Source of the DNA: a virus
Direction: 5' to 3' (one strand)
Virus record (IMG/VR): IMGVR_UViG_3300035180_004116
Coordinates: 1-57,135 of that record
DNA: 57,135 bases
The notes beneath the pieces are model-generated. The model was given only the letters and a program-made list of their open reading frames with translations. It ran no database searches and was not told where the DNA came from. Both the position numbers and the translations under genes were made by a program. Below are positions 33,063 through 42,238 of this stretch, in pieces (position 1 is the stretch's first letter; each line of letters begins with the position of its first letter).

Positions 33063-33766
33063 GTCTTGATGATCTTGTTGAAGATGATGACGGGGGGGAC
33101 GGTGTTATGCGGGAGGTCGGCGCCGGCAGAGTTGATGCCGAGTGGCAGGAGGTTGGTCCGACTTCCGTAAAGGGCGTTGCCATAGTAGCCATTCGTGCCA
33201 GTCGTGCCGTACTGGGGAGTCGTGCCAGAGAAGGTGTGGCTGTGGCTGGGCATTTCGTTGTAGGTGAGCTGATGGTTCTGCTCGCCACCCACGGCGCCAA
33301 GGGTAGTACCGACGACGGACCCGGTTGTTCCGGTCAGACGTGACGCGGCGGTGCCACCCATATCGTCCTTGCCGGCAGTAAAGCGGCCACGGCAATCGGG
33401 GATGCCGAAGGTGGTGGTGCCGTTGCCGGCGCCGTAAGTCGTGCCAATCGCCGTGAAGAGCGCAGCATAGGTGGTCCGGCTGACGGTCGATCCGTCGCAC
33501 AGAAGGTAGCCGGGTGGCGCGGTCGTACCGGCATAGTCGAAGACGGTCCCAGGATAGACCGTGGTGATGCCGGTGAGCTGGGAGCCGTCAACGGCGGGGA
33601 GGCGGCTGCTGCCGTCGAGCTTGACGAGCTGGTTGGGACCGGTGCCGATATTGGTGAGGTTCGATCCGTCGACGGCAGGCAGCTTCCCCGATCCATCCAA
33701 TTGGACGATCTTGAGAGCCGATGTACCAACGTCAATGACGTTGCCTGTCGCCTTCGAGATGGGCAT
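33059..33766 (-). CDS. Tail collar domain protein, 235 aa
   Basis: The N-terminal 75 residues hold two repeats (LPAVDGSNLTNI and LPAVDGSQLTGI). Residues about 80-125 are a phage tail collar domain (PF07484 type): APPGYLLCDGSTVSRTTY, LFTAIGTTYGAGNGTTTF, PDCRGRF. The C-terminus is His/Gly/Ser-rich (PSHSHTFSGTT), as in short tail fibres. It is probably a small receptor-binding or fibre protein, encoded next to the large fibre. Confidence 0.85.
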   Translation of the reverse strand: MPISKATGNVIDVGTSALKIVQLDGSGKLPAVDGSNLTNIGTGPNQLVKLDGSSRLPAVDGSQLTGITTVYPGTVFDYAGTTAPPGYLLCDGSTVSRTTYAALFTAIGTTYGAGNGTTTFGIPDCRGRFTAGKDDMGGTAASRLTGTTGSVVGTTLGAVGGEQNHQLTYNEMPSHSHTFSGTTPQYGTTGTNGYYGNALYGSRTNLLPLGINSAGADLPHNTVPPVIIFNKIIKT

Positions 33767-34068
33767 CAGATGCCGCCGTTACCTTCCGCGATGTAGAGGC
33801 TGGCCGTCTGGGTCGCGGCACAAATCGCCGCGATGGTGTCGGTGCTGATCGACTTCTTCAGATGGACAGAGGTGTTGGCCAAGATCGGCATGTCGGTGAG
33901 GACGGCTGTCTGGGCGCCCGTACCCATGCGGATGAAGGCGGTGTTGGGTCCGGTATTGGTGATGCGGACACTGCCTTCGTCTTTGTTGACGGTGGCACTG
34001 GCACTGGTCTGGGAGGCGGCCAGGATCTGGCAGCTACGGATCTGGAATGCCTGAAGGTTGGTGATCAT
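33766..34068 (-). CDS. Small beta-rich virion protein, 100 aa
   Basis: Thr/Ala/Ser-rich with short beta-strand patterns (EGSVRITNTGPNTAFIRMGTG) ending AEGNGGI. This looks like a small trimeric attachment or decoration domain. It overlaps the collar gene by 1 nt and the downstream membrane-protein gene's stop by ATGA. No family is recognised. Confidence 0.6.
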   Translation of the reverse strand: MITNLQAFQIRSCQILAASQTSASATVNKDEGSVRITNTGPNTAFIRMGTGAQTAVLTDMPILANTSVHLKKSISTDTIAAICAATQTASLYIAEGNGGI

Positions 34069-34445
34069 GGGTTCCTCTTTCGGGTCGGGTCGTCCTGGAT
34101 TCGATATTCGTTGAGCCGGTCAAGAAGTTCGGCCACCAGATCGTTGGTGCGTGACGTGTTGTCCTGGAGGTTCTTCAGGCGCTCTTCGAGGACAGCGAGG
34201 GACTTTTGCGTCGTCTTTATTTCGTCCTGCGCATGCTCAAAAGCGGCAAGCCTCGTTTCGACGTTCTGCATCTGTTGGTTGATGCCAGACGCCCACCAGG
34301 CGATGCAGACGATCTGGCCAATCATCAGCGCGACGCTGGCCACCGGGATATGTTTGTCGATGATCCAAGCGGACCCGGATTTGTTACTGGCCACGTCGTC
34401 AGCCTCGTCAATATGGTCATGCGGAATATTGTTGTGATGGTCCAT
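34065..34445 (-). CDS. Membrane-anchored coiled-coil protein, 126 aa
   Basis: The real start is MDHHNNIPHD at 34445, with AGGAC 8 nt upstream; longer frame upstream mirrors the neighbouring gene. Residues about 36-55 are a membrane helix (VASVALMIGQIVCIAWWASG) and 58-110 a coiled coil (MQNVETRLAAFEHAQDEIK and LAVLEERLKNLQD). The order is like XhlA or an i-spanin, but it lies among fibre genes and far from the lysis cassette. Confidence 0.7.
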   Translation of the reverse strand: MDHHNNIPHDHIDEADDVASNKSGSAWIIDKHIPVASVALMIGQIVCIAWWASGINQQMQNVETRLAAFEHAQDEIKTTQKSLAVLEERLKNLQDNTSRTNDLVAELLDRLNEYRIQDDPTRKRNP

Positions 34446-34458
34446 GGCTGTCGTCCTT

Positions 34459-34893
34459 TCAGAACACCACAGCATCCGCGGCATCGCGGTCGCCACTGTT
34501 TGTCGCCTGGATGATTGCCGTGCGAGCGGTCCACTTGCGATACATGAGAGCTTCGAATGCAGCCTTGGCGAACTGTCCCATGGCGAGCATGTCGTCTGGG
34601 GTTGGGACGCTGAGTGGCATATTGTCACCCATCATCCAGATGGTTCCGGGATTCCAGGTCCCGGCGCCGAGCTTGACGGCCAAGGCGGATGCCGCGGCGC
34701 CATCGAGGTTCCGGCGATCCTGGTCGCGGATCTGGAGAGGGCGGCCGTTATAGTCGACCGGCTTTTCCAATTCGTTGTTCAAGCTGCATTCGATGCGCCA
34801 CAAATTCTGCTCGATGACTTGCGCATCCGTGCGCGTGTCGATGCGCGAAACGAACTTGCCTTCACGATCATAGATCTCAAGGACGTCGCCCAT
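34459..34893 (-). CDS. Tail-fibre assembly protein, DUF4376-like
   Basis: 144 residues. The C-terminal half (DGAAASALAVKLGAGTW, MPLSVPTPDDMLAMGQFAKAAFEALMYRK, ATNSGDRDAADAV) has the pattern of DUF4376 tail proteins, which often follow a fibre gene. The start ATG is adjacent to the fibre stop codon (1 base before). It is probably a fibre chaperone or cap. Confidence 0.7.
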   Translation of the reverse strand: MGDVLEIYDREGKFVSRIDTRTDAQVIEQNLWRIECSLNNELEKPVDYNGRPLQIRDQDRRNLDGAAASALAVKLGAGTWNPGTIWMMGDNMPLSVPTPDDMLAMGQFAKAAFEALMYRKWTARTAIIQATNSGDRDAADAVVF

Positions 34894-37800
34894 TTACGTA
34901 CCGAATGCCATGTGTGGAACCATTGTCGTGACGACCGCACCACTGCCGGTGCTTGGCCAGGTGCCGAACGTCTGGGAAAGGGTCCAGCCGGCGAAGACAG
35001 AGCTGCGCAGCAGGGTTCCCACCGAGCTGGCGCCAGCAGCAGCGGGGCCAACGGTAGAGGTGATACTGCCGACTTGGACCGCCACGTCGAAATTGGCGGC
35101 AAGGAAGAAGCCGGGACCGGTCACATTGAAGTTGCCGCCGGACGGAACGCAGGTTTTGATCCCGGTTGTACCGGTGGAGACGGAGGCCGAGGCTGTGCCA
35201 AGCTGGCTGCCGGGAGCGCCGTTTGCGTTTGCGTATGCTGCCAACTGCACGTTGCCGGCAAGCAGGGTCGCAATGCGGACGTAGAAAGCCGCCAACGAGA
35301 TGTTCGAGGTCGTGGTGACCGGGACGTAATAGAAATAGATGGTGTTGGCGGTGACGTTGTTGGCCGACTGGCTGAGCGCCGGGCCTGTGTAGAACATGCT
35401 CGTCGTGTAGATGAGGCTCTGGCTTTCGGAGCCACTGCCAGATGGGGTGGCCCAGACGCCGTCGCCTCGCCAGAACGTGGTTGAACTGGCTGAGGTTCCG
35501 CTGTTGAGACGGCCGACCGGAATGTTCATTTCGGCGTCGTACAAGGTGACCGTAGCGCCACCTGGGATTGTTCCCTGGATGACGCCAGCAGTGCCTGTGC
35601 CGACCTTGTTGCCAGGAACCAGGATGATGTTGCCACCATTCTGGTTGGTGCCAACACCCGGCGAGCCAATAATTGTTACTGCGCCACCGTCACCAACTGT
35701 CGCCGTACCTCCCGCAAGCGCCAGAGTACCACCGTTGCCAGTGCCAACAGACGGGCCAGCGTTGATAGTTAAGGGGATGCCCGCACCACTGCTGTTCAGT
35801 GTCGTAATGATTGGGTTGACAGCGCCACCATTACCCAACTTCAGGGTGTTGTTGGCGTTGTCCCAGACGAAGTCGCCATCGCCACCGAAAGCGCCACTGT
35901 TGTTGAATTGGATCTGCTGGTTGGAGCCGCCAGGCGTGGCGCTACCGCCGGCAGGCGTTGCCCAGGTTCCGTCACCTCGCCAGAAGGTGCTGCTGGTCGC
36001 CGATGTGCCGCTATTCAGGCGGGACACCGGAAGATTCATGTTAGCGTCAAATAGGACAGACGTCGCGCCGCCGGGGGCTGTGCCCTTGATCTGGCCCTTG
36101 GTCCCAGACGTCGTGTTGCCAGGCTGGAGCAGGACATCGCCGCCCGTGCCAGTGCCGATGCCGGTGCCGCCGTTCAGACGAAGGACGCCGCCGGCACCGT
36201 TTGAAGTCCCACCCTGACCAGCAGTCAGGGTCATATTGCCGCCGGTTCCGGTTGTCCCGCCATTGCCGGAGGTCAGGGTAATCTGGCCACCGCCGAGATT
36301 GCCGAAGCTGTTGCCAGCAACCATGGTGATTTGGCCGCCGAGGGTATTGCCGCCCGTGCCCCCGTCGCCGGCCGTGAGGGAAAGGCCACCGCCATTGCCA
36401 GTGCCGCCACCGCCATTGCCGAAGGTCAGCACCCAACCAGAGCCAGCGTTGGTGCCAGAGCCAGAGACGCCATTGATGGTGAGGTTGGTGTTGGCAGCCC
36501 CCGTGGTCAGCGCACTGCCCGACCAGGTGAGGGCGCTGATGCCAGCAAAGGCGCCGGCATTGTTGTATTGGAGTTGGGTGGTGGAGCCGCCGGGGGAGCC
36601 GCCACCTGCCGGAGCGGTCCAGGTGCCGTCTGCCTTGAGGTACTTGCCGGCCGCGGCGTCGCCTGCGGCGGGGGCGGGGACCATGCCTTTGGTGCCACCC
36701 GATCCGCTGTCGCCGACCATGGCGTTGAGGAGGGCAGTGGCCTGGGTGGCAGTCAGATCGGTCGGGGCGGCAGAGCTGCCGGTGTTGTTTCCCTTGATCG
36801 TGTTGGCCGCCATGTTGGCCATGGAGATCGTGCCGGCGCCGGTGATCGGGCCACCGGTCAGGCCGGTGCCGGTCGCGACGTTGGTGACAGAGCCGCCGCC
36901 GGACGGCGCCGACCAGGTTCCATCGGCCCGGAGATAGTTGGTCGTGCCACCGCCAGACGCCGGGACCAGGCCCTGAAGGGAGCTGGTGAAGAGGGCGAGC
37001 ATGGCGGTGATCTGGGCGGTGGTCAGGTCGGCGACATTTGCCGTGCTGCCGGTATTGTTGCCCTTGATGGTATTGGCGGCCGCCTGGGCGAGCTTCGCAT
37101 TGGTGACGGCATTGGCTGCGATCGTGGCGGTGAAGCTGGCGGTGCCGGTGCCGGTCACGTCGCCCGTGAGGGTGATGGTCTGGTCGCCGGAATTGGTGCC
37201 GGTCAGGTTCAGCATCGTCTTGACGTTGGCGACGGTGAGGTCGGCAGCGTTTGCTGTTGAGCCGGTGTTGTTGCCTTTTAGGGTGTTCGCCGCCATCTGC
37301 GCGGCTTTGGCGTTGGTGACCGCGTTGTTGGCAATGGTGGTTGCGAAGGTGCCTGTGCCACTTCCGGTGACATCGCCGGTCAGGGTGACAGAGCCGCTGC
37401 CGCCACTCATGACGAGCGAGTACCAGGCGGTGCCGTCGCACCACAGGAAGAAGTCGCTAGTGAAGTTCTTCGAAGTGTTGGCGCCGTCGATCTGGTCGGT
37501 GCCGTTCGGGGTGAGGGTCGTGGTCCCCGTTACCTTGACGGCGATCATGAAGCCGTTGTTGGCCGAGGCCGCCGAGGGCAGCGTCTGAGTCAGGGTCGCC
37601 GTGTGGCGATGCAGGCTGAAGTTGTTGCCGATCGATAGGGTGTAGCTGGTGCCGTGGCTGACCACGGGCATCTGGTTGAGCGTGCCACCCAGGTTGCGGG
37701 CGGTGATCTTTGATCCGTTGGGTGGTGCGGCCGTGAAGGTGAGGGTAGTGCCGCTGGTGGTGTAGGCGACCGTCGGCTCTTGGGGGATGTTATCGATGGT

Positions 37801-38394
37801 GACGAAGATCGCCTGGACCGTGGTCGCGGCCACGCTCAGGGTGAACGCGGTCGTGGTGCCGTCGCCCGTGAACGTCTGATAGGGGATGTTGACCGCGCCG
37901 AGGACCGATCCGGCACTGGCGGCGGCCTGGTTGGCATAGGCTTGGGCCTGAGAAACGGCCGTATCGAGCGGCGTCTGGTCGAGGATCTTCGACCATTTGG
38001 TCGCATCGAAGGAGGCGGTCGAGAGGTGGGCGGTTTTGCAGGTGTAGTAGAGATTGTTGTAGGAGACGCAGTCGAGGTAGCCATAGGTCGTAGAGGCCGC
38101 CCAATTGCCGCGCGGCTGGAACATATCCTGGTTGGTGGCGGTCCAGCCGAGGTTGGGATCGCTGAAAAGGCCAACCCGGTATTCGAGATAGCCGGTCGTC
38201 TGGTTGACGCGAAACTGCCACAGGTCCGAATTGATGTTGCCCGTGCTGTCGAAGAGGATGTTGAGCAGATCGGGAATGGTTTTGTTCCCGAGTTCAGCCG
38301 CTTCCAGATAGTCGTCAAGGATGTGATCGCCGGTCTTCGACGACTTGAACAGGACTTGATCGGTAAGCGGGCGCGTCTGAGTCGTGTCGACCAT
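34894..38394 (-). CDS. Large tail fibre, 1166 aa
   Basis: Residues 1-100 are an anchor domain shared with the 511-aa fibre (AELGNKTIPDLL, LEYRVGLFSDPN). A beta domain follows (TFTGDGTTTAFTLS, TLTFTAAPPNGSKITARN), then three copies of an ANTIKGNNTGST module, four xxDGTWxxP modules, and a Gly-rich block (GGGTGNGGGLSLTAGDGG). The C-terminal 170 residues are beta-rich and probably bind the receptor. The Gly-rich/repeat part spans about 35.4-37.4 kb and produces long false frames on the other strand. The ATG overlaps the preceding stop. Confidence 0.85.
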   Translation of the reverse strand: MVDTTQTRPLTDQVLFKSSKTGDHILDDYLEAAELGNKTIPDLLNILFDSTGNINSDLWQFRVNQTTGYLEYRVGLFSDPNLGWTATNQDMFQPRGNWAASTTYGYLDCVSYNNLYYTCKTAHLSTASFDATKWSKILDQTPLDTAVSQAQAYANQAAASAGSVLGAVNIPYQTFTGDGTTTAFTLSVAATTVQAIFVTIDNIPQEPTVAYTTSGTTLTFTAAPPNGSKITARNLGGTLNQMPVVSHGTSYTLSIGNNFSLHRHTATLTQTLPSAASANNGFMIAVKVTGTTTLTPNGTDQIDGANTSKNFTSDFFLWCDGTAWYSLVMSGGSGSVTLTGDVTGSGTGTFATTIANNAVTNAKAAQMAANTLKGNNTGSTANAADLTVANVKTMLNLTGTNSGDQTITLTGDVTGTGTASFTATIAANAVTNAKLAQAAANTIKGNNTGSTANVADLTTAQITAMLALFTSSLQGLVPASGGGTTNYLRADGTWSAPSGGGSVTNVATGTGLTGGPITGAGTISMANMAANTIKGNNTGSSAAPTDLTATQATALLNAMVGDSGSGGTKGMVPAPAAGDAAAGKYLKADGTWTAPAGGGSPGGSTTQLQYNNAGAFAGISALTWSGSALTTGAANTNLTINGVSGSGTNAGSGWVLTFGNGGGGTGNGGGLSLTAGDGGTGGNTLGGQITMVAGNSFGNLGGGQITLTSGNGGTTGTGGNMTLTAGQGGTSNGAGGVLRLNGGTGIGTGTGGDVLLQPGNTTSGTKGQIKGTAPGGATSVLFDANMNLPVSRLNSGTSATSSTFWRGDGTWATPAGGSATPGGSNQQIQFNNSGAFGGDGDFVWDNANNTLKLGNGGAVNPIITTLNSSGAGIPLTINAGPSVGTGNGGTLALAGGTATVGDGGAVTIIGSPGVGTNQNGGNIILVPGNKVGTGTAGVIQGTIPGGATVTLYDAEMNIPVGRLNSGTSASSTTFWRGDGVWATPSGSGSESQSLIYTTSMFYTGPALSQSANNVTANTIYFYYVPVTTTSNISLAAFYVRIATLLAGNVQLAAYANANGAPGSQLGTASASVSTGTTGIKTCVPSGGNFNVTGPGFFLAANFDVAVQVGSITSTVGPAAAGASSVGTLLRSSVFAGWTLSQTFGTWPSTGSGAVVTTMVPHMAFGT

Positions 38395-38663
38395 CAGTCA
38401 ATCCCGAGCTTGTTCATGAGGCGGATGAGCTTGGGTTTGGTGAGGGCGTACTTGTCGTCTTCGACGTAGCGTTGTTCGAGGTTGGCCATCTGGGCAGCGA
38501 GGGTGGCTGCCGCATCCTGGAGTGCCGCCAGGCCCTGGCGCCGTTCGGTGATGAAGGCTTCGAGCTGGGTCGTGAGTGGAAGCATCGCTTCCGCGATGGC
38601 GATCTCGATATAGGCCCGCACCAGCGGGTCGATCATAGGATCGAGCTGTTCCTTGGTGGTCAT
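38394..38663 (-). CDS. Coiled-coil protein between portal and fibre, 89 aa
   Basis: Helical, with VRAYIEIAIAEAMLPLTTQLEAFITERRQG and ALQDAAATLAAQMANLEQR, ending TKPKLIRLMNKLGID. It overlaps the portal stop by ATGA and the fibre start by 1 nt. It may be a small head-tail or fibre-linking protein; no family is recognised. Confidence 0.65.
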   Translation of the reverse strand: MTTKEQLDPMIDPLVRAYIEIAIAEAMLPLTTQLEAFITERRQGLAALQDAAATLAAQMANLEQRYVEDDKYALTKPKLIRLMNKLGID

Positions 38664-40546
38664 CGCGCTGCCCTCATTGGGATCAAGTTGCCGCGCTCGA
38701 CTTGGCGCTGGACTTGGTCGTTGGGCATGGTCGTGGCACCACGCATCTTCTCCATGAGGGAGAGTTGCTGGCTGGGGGACATGCCCTGCTGTTGCTGTTC
38801 GGGGGAGATCTTGAACTGGTCGATGTCGCCGATACCCATCGAGCGGATGGCTTCTTCGACGATGCGGCCGGCGTTGTATTCCATGTTGAGGCCGGTCTGC
38901 TGGAGGATCTGGAGGATGTTCATCCAGGTCTCCGGGCTACGGGTCGGCTCGATCGGGAGGGTGCCGTCGACGACCATGTAGTTGATGTTGCCCTGAAGAT
39001 CGGCCACGTTGAAATCGAGGTAGCCGTCTTGCGCCATGCCGACGAGCTGCGGGTTGATTTCGTCGGGGTTGATGCGCAGCGAACCGTTGAAGGAGACGGC
39101 GTCCTGAAGGTTCTGGACGATCATGTGGATCATCGGCCGGATGGTCGTCGCCGAAAGAACCCGCGCGATGACGCCCAGACGCTGACTGCCGAGCTGGGAG
39201 AGGCGTTGGATCTCAGTGGCGGTGCGGACGCCGTCTGAGGTCGGCATGCCTTGCTGGGCGTCGCTTGCGGCGCTCAGGCGCTGCTTCAGCTCTGAGAGGG
39301 CTTGGATGTCTTGCCAATGACCGCGGGTGACGTCGGGAACTTGAGCGATGAAGACACCGTCTCCGGGCTTGGAACCGGGGAGGGTGCGAACCACCCCCCA
39401 TGGATTGCGGTCGACAAGATCGGGGACGGAGACTTGGGTGGGGTCGACGAAGATGAGGTTCGAGAGGGCCGCTTGGACATTGTCGATCCTTGAACGGAGG
39501 AGCCAGGTTGCGATGTTGTGAAGGGGCATCAAGACGTCGTAGAGCGATTGGCTGTAGGTCTTGTGCCGGTCGAAATAGAGGCCACCAATGGTGACGGGGA
39601 ACTGGCGTCCATAGGGGTTGAGCTGGGCGCGGATGACGTATTTCTCGTCGAGGATGGTGAAGACCATCCAGATCTGCTGAATGGACGGGACGCCAATCTC
39701 GTAGCCGTTGAGGCAGACCCAGGCTTCGTCGATGACGCGGGCCGGCGAGGTTGTGAAGAAGCGGCTCTCGCCGCGCTCGGCCGGTTCGGCGGGGTCGATG
39801 TTCAGGCCGTTGGCGTCGTCCTTGAAGAAGTGGTGGGAGAGCCACCCGAACTTGGAGAAGCCGGACTTGCGCAGCAGGGGATACTTGTTGAGCTTGGGAT
39901 AGAGGCCACTGCCAATGAGAGCGGAGGTCGAGGCATAGTCCGAGAAGACCATGTAGGCCATTTTCGACCAGTCCCCCCAGGCCACCCGTGGATCTGGGAA
40001 GGCCCGGCGCGGGTCGGAATTGACGATGATGTTGGTATTGGTGTTGCCGTCCCAGACCACCTTGGTCGGGGCAAAGCCGTAGCGGATAGAGTCGAGCGTG
40101 AGCTGGGCCAGGCGGGCTTCGCCTGCGGTCCGGCGCATGTGTTGATGGAGCAGACGTTCGAAGATCGCGGCCGCCTTGCGGCTATTGCGGTCCAGACCTT
40201 CGAGCTGGAACATCGGATTGCGGCCAGTGATGGCCGCCATCTGGTAGGTCAGGACCGTGTCGGCGATCGCGCGGGTATCGGCGATGACCGCCTTTTCGCG
40301 GAACTTGGTGGCCTGGGGCGGTACGTAGACGTCGTGTGCTCGGTCGGCTTCCAGCCAGGAATCGTACCGGCGGGAGATCTTGGAGTGAGACATCTCCGAG
40401 ATCTGTTTGACGAAGGCGACGATCTTTTGCTCTTGCTCGTCGGAGAGCATGTCGGAGACGTCGCTATAGTCCTGAAGGGGGGCCATCAGGTTTGCGAGGT
40501 CGACCACGATCTCGTCGTGGGATTGGCGTGTGTCGCGATAGTCCAT
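38660..40546 (-). CDS. Portal protein, 628 aa
   Basis: Podovirus-type portal: N-terminal DYSDVSDMLSDEQEQKIVAF, VADTRAIADTVLTYQMAAITGRN-like clip region, RIDNVQAALSNLIFVDP, a wing/stem region, and a long C-terminal Gln-rich helix (QFKISPEQQQQGMSPSQQ). Size 628 is within the 500-725 range of the family. It sits directly after the large terminase gene, as usual. It forms the dodecameric DNA gate at one head vertex. The start has only a GGGG next to the ATG, so a nearby start cannot be excluded. Confidence 0.85.
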   Translation of the reverse strand: MDYRDTRQSHDEIVVDLANLMAPLQDYSDVSDMLSDEQEQKIVAFVKQISEMSHSKISRRYDSWLEADRAHDVYVPPQATKFREKAVIADTRAIADTVLTYQMAAITGRNPMFQLEGLDRNSRKAAAIFERLLHQHMRRTAGEARLAQLTLDSIRYGFAPTKVVWDGNTNTNIIVNSDPRRAFPDPRVAWGDWSKMAYMVFSDYASTSALIGSGLYPKLNKYPLLRKSGFSKFGWLSHHFFKDDANGLNIDPAEPAERGESRFFTTSPARVIDEAWVCLNGYEIGVPSIQQIWMVFTILDEKYVIRAQLNPYGRQFPVTIGGLYFDRHKTYSQSLYDVLMPLHNIATWLLRSRIDNVQAALSNLIFVDPTQVSVPDLVDRNPWGVVRTLPGSKPGDGVFIAQVPDVTRGHWQDIQALSELKQRLSAASDAQQGMPTSDGVRTATEIQRLSQLGSQRLGVIARVLSATTIRPMIHMIVQNLQDAVSFNGSLRINPDEINPQLVGMAQDGYLDFNVADLQGNINYMVVDGTLPIEPTRSPETWMNILQILQQTGLNMEYNAGRIVEEAIRSMGIGDIDQFKISPEQQQQGMSPSQQLSLMEKMRGATTMPNDQVQRQVERGNLIPMRAAR

Positions 40547-40591
40547 CCCCAGTTTCTATGGGGTGGTCGATTCGCGTGTCGTCCCTTTGGT

Positions 40592-42238
40592 TTATTCTCC
40601 CCAGCCTTTGAACATGGTGATGGGGGTCGATGTGAACGTCTGGGACATTTGGGAGTTGAGGGAGAGGGACGAGTTGAAGGGTTGATTGAGGATGGTTGAG
40701 TCGCCGATGTGCATCTTGGAGATGGCGTCGAGGGCGATGGTGACGGCGTCGACCTGGTCGTCGTTCTTGCCGGAAGGGAAGGCGACGGTCTCGGAGATGA
40801 AGTCGTCCAGCCAGGTGGCGTCCTTGGGCAGAAAGACCCGGCCACCCTCAATGAGGGGCGTGACGTTGTGGGCGCGGGCCACCTTGTCTTCGCGGACTTT
40901 GACGGGGATGACCGAGACGCCGGCCTCGGCGCGGAGCGTCTGGATCAGGGATTGGCCGGAAGCTTTGTCTTCGACGTAGAAACCGCGCAGGCCACGGCCC
41001 CGCCAGCGCAGGTTGATCGTGGTCGCCATCTTGGTCAGGGCCGGGAAGTCCCACTTGCCCCGGATGATGTCGAGGATGTCGATGTCGCCGTCGTGGCGGG
41101 CGCCAGCGATGGCAAAGACGGAGTAGTCGTTCTGGGTCTTGTCCTTGAAGGCGGTGTCGACGCCGATGACGATGCCGGCATAGGGGTTATCGGCCAGGTT
41201 CGGGACGGTCGCGCGATAGCGCCACCAGTTCGATTTGATGAGGTTGCCGCCCTTGATGAAGGGACGTTGCTGGTAGAGGGATTCGAACTCGCGGGGGTCG
41301 CGGGCCTTTCTTTTGAGGAGTTCGGATAGGGGGAAGCGATCGGGCCACAGGGCCGCGTCTACCGGGGCGTCGACATATTTGATGGGTTTGTTGAGGTGCT
41401 TGGGGATGTAGAGCGGGTCGGACGGGTCAAGGCGGTGACGCGGGCGTTTGAGGGACGATGGGACTTGGCGGATGGCGGGGATCGAAATGTGGACCCACTC
41501 GCCATTCTTCCATTCGTCGGTTTCCATGATGCGGCCGCACAGGTCGTCTGGGTGCCACCGGGTCAGACAGACGACTTCGATCGGGGGCTGGCCTTCGTCG
41601 TCGGGCTGTTTGCGGATGGCCACCGCGGACGTGTAGTCGGACCAGACCTTGTTGCGGACGGTGGCGGATTCGGCGTCGCTACGGTTCTTGATGGGGTCGT
41701 CGATGACGAGGAGGTTGGCCGGGCGGCCGGAGGTGGTGCCGTCCATGGAGATGGCGAAGTAGTTGCCGCCGTCCGTGGTAGTCCAATGGTCCGAGGCGGA
41801 GGTGTCGCGCAGGATGGCGAAGTCCGGGAAGGCTTGGAGGATGGAGGGTTCGGAAGAGAGGCGTTTGACTTCGCGGCCGAAGGTCTTGGCGAGTTCGGTG
41901 TTGTAGGAAACAGACATGGTGTGCCGGAACGGGCGCCGGGCCATGTAGTAGAGAGGGAACAGGACGGTGGCCAACCAAGATTTGCCGTGCCGGGGCGGCA
42001 TGTTGATCATCAGTTTGTAGCAGGGTTGGCCGGCGTCGTTAGTAAGGGTGCCCCGTTCCAGCCGATCGAGCTTGTCGATCAGGTCGAGCTGGAAGGGTTG
42101 GAGCTGGTATTTGGGGAAGAGGAGTTTGACGAAGCCAAGGAACGAGGATTCGGCTGCTTGGACGGCGAGCAGTTGGGCAGCGGCTTGGGCAGGCGTGACG
42201 ACGGCGGTCTTACGGGGCGTCGCTGGGGTCTGGGTCAT
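40592..42238 (-). CDS. terL: Terminase large subunit
   Basis: 548 residues. ATPase: Walker A PPRHGKS at 81-87, Walker B LLVIDD at about 176-181. Nuclease (RNase H-like): IGVDTAFK, then VEDKASG, then DDQVDA near the end supply the three acidic positions. It cuts and pumps phage DNA into the head. The start overlaps the small-subunit candidate by 29 nt. The layout resembles headful-packaging terminases, but the cutting mode cannot be read from the sequence alone. Confidence 0.92.
   Translation of the reverse strand: MTQTPATPRKTAVVTPAQAAAQLLAVQAAESSFLGFVKLLFPKYQLQPFQLDLIDKLDRLERGTLTNDAGQPCYKLMINMPPRHGKSWLATVLFPLYYMARRPFRHTMSVSYNTELAKTFGREVKRLSSEPSILQAFPDFAILRDTSASDHWTTTDGGNYFAISMDGTTSGRPANLLVIDDPIKNRSDAESATVRNKVWSDYTSAVAIRKQPDDEGQPPIEVVCLTRWHPDDLCGRIMETDEWKNGEWVHISIPAIRQVPSSLKRPRHRLDPSDPLYIPKHLNKPIKYVDAPVDAALWPDRFPLSELLKRKARDPREFESLYQQRPFIKGGNLIKSNWWRYRATVPNLADNPYAGIVIGVDTAFKDKTQNDYSVFAIAGARHDGDIDILDIIRGKWDFPALTKMATTINLRWRGRGLRGFYVEDKASGQSLIQTLRAEAGVSVIPVKVREDKVARAHNVTPLIEGGRVFLPKDATWLDDFISETVAFPSGKNDDQVDAVTIALDAISKMHIGDSTILNQPFNSSLSLNSQMSQTFTSTPITMFKGWGE

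Noticed and set aside
36047-37444. 465-codon minus frame in the Gly-rich fibre region
   Set aside because: Arg/His/Gln-rich low-complexity shadow of the repetitive fibre gene in another frame.
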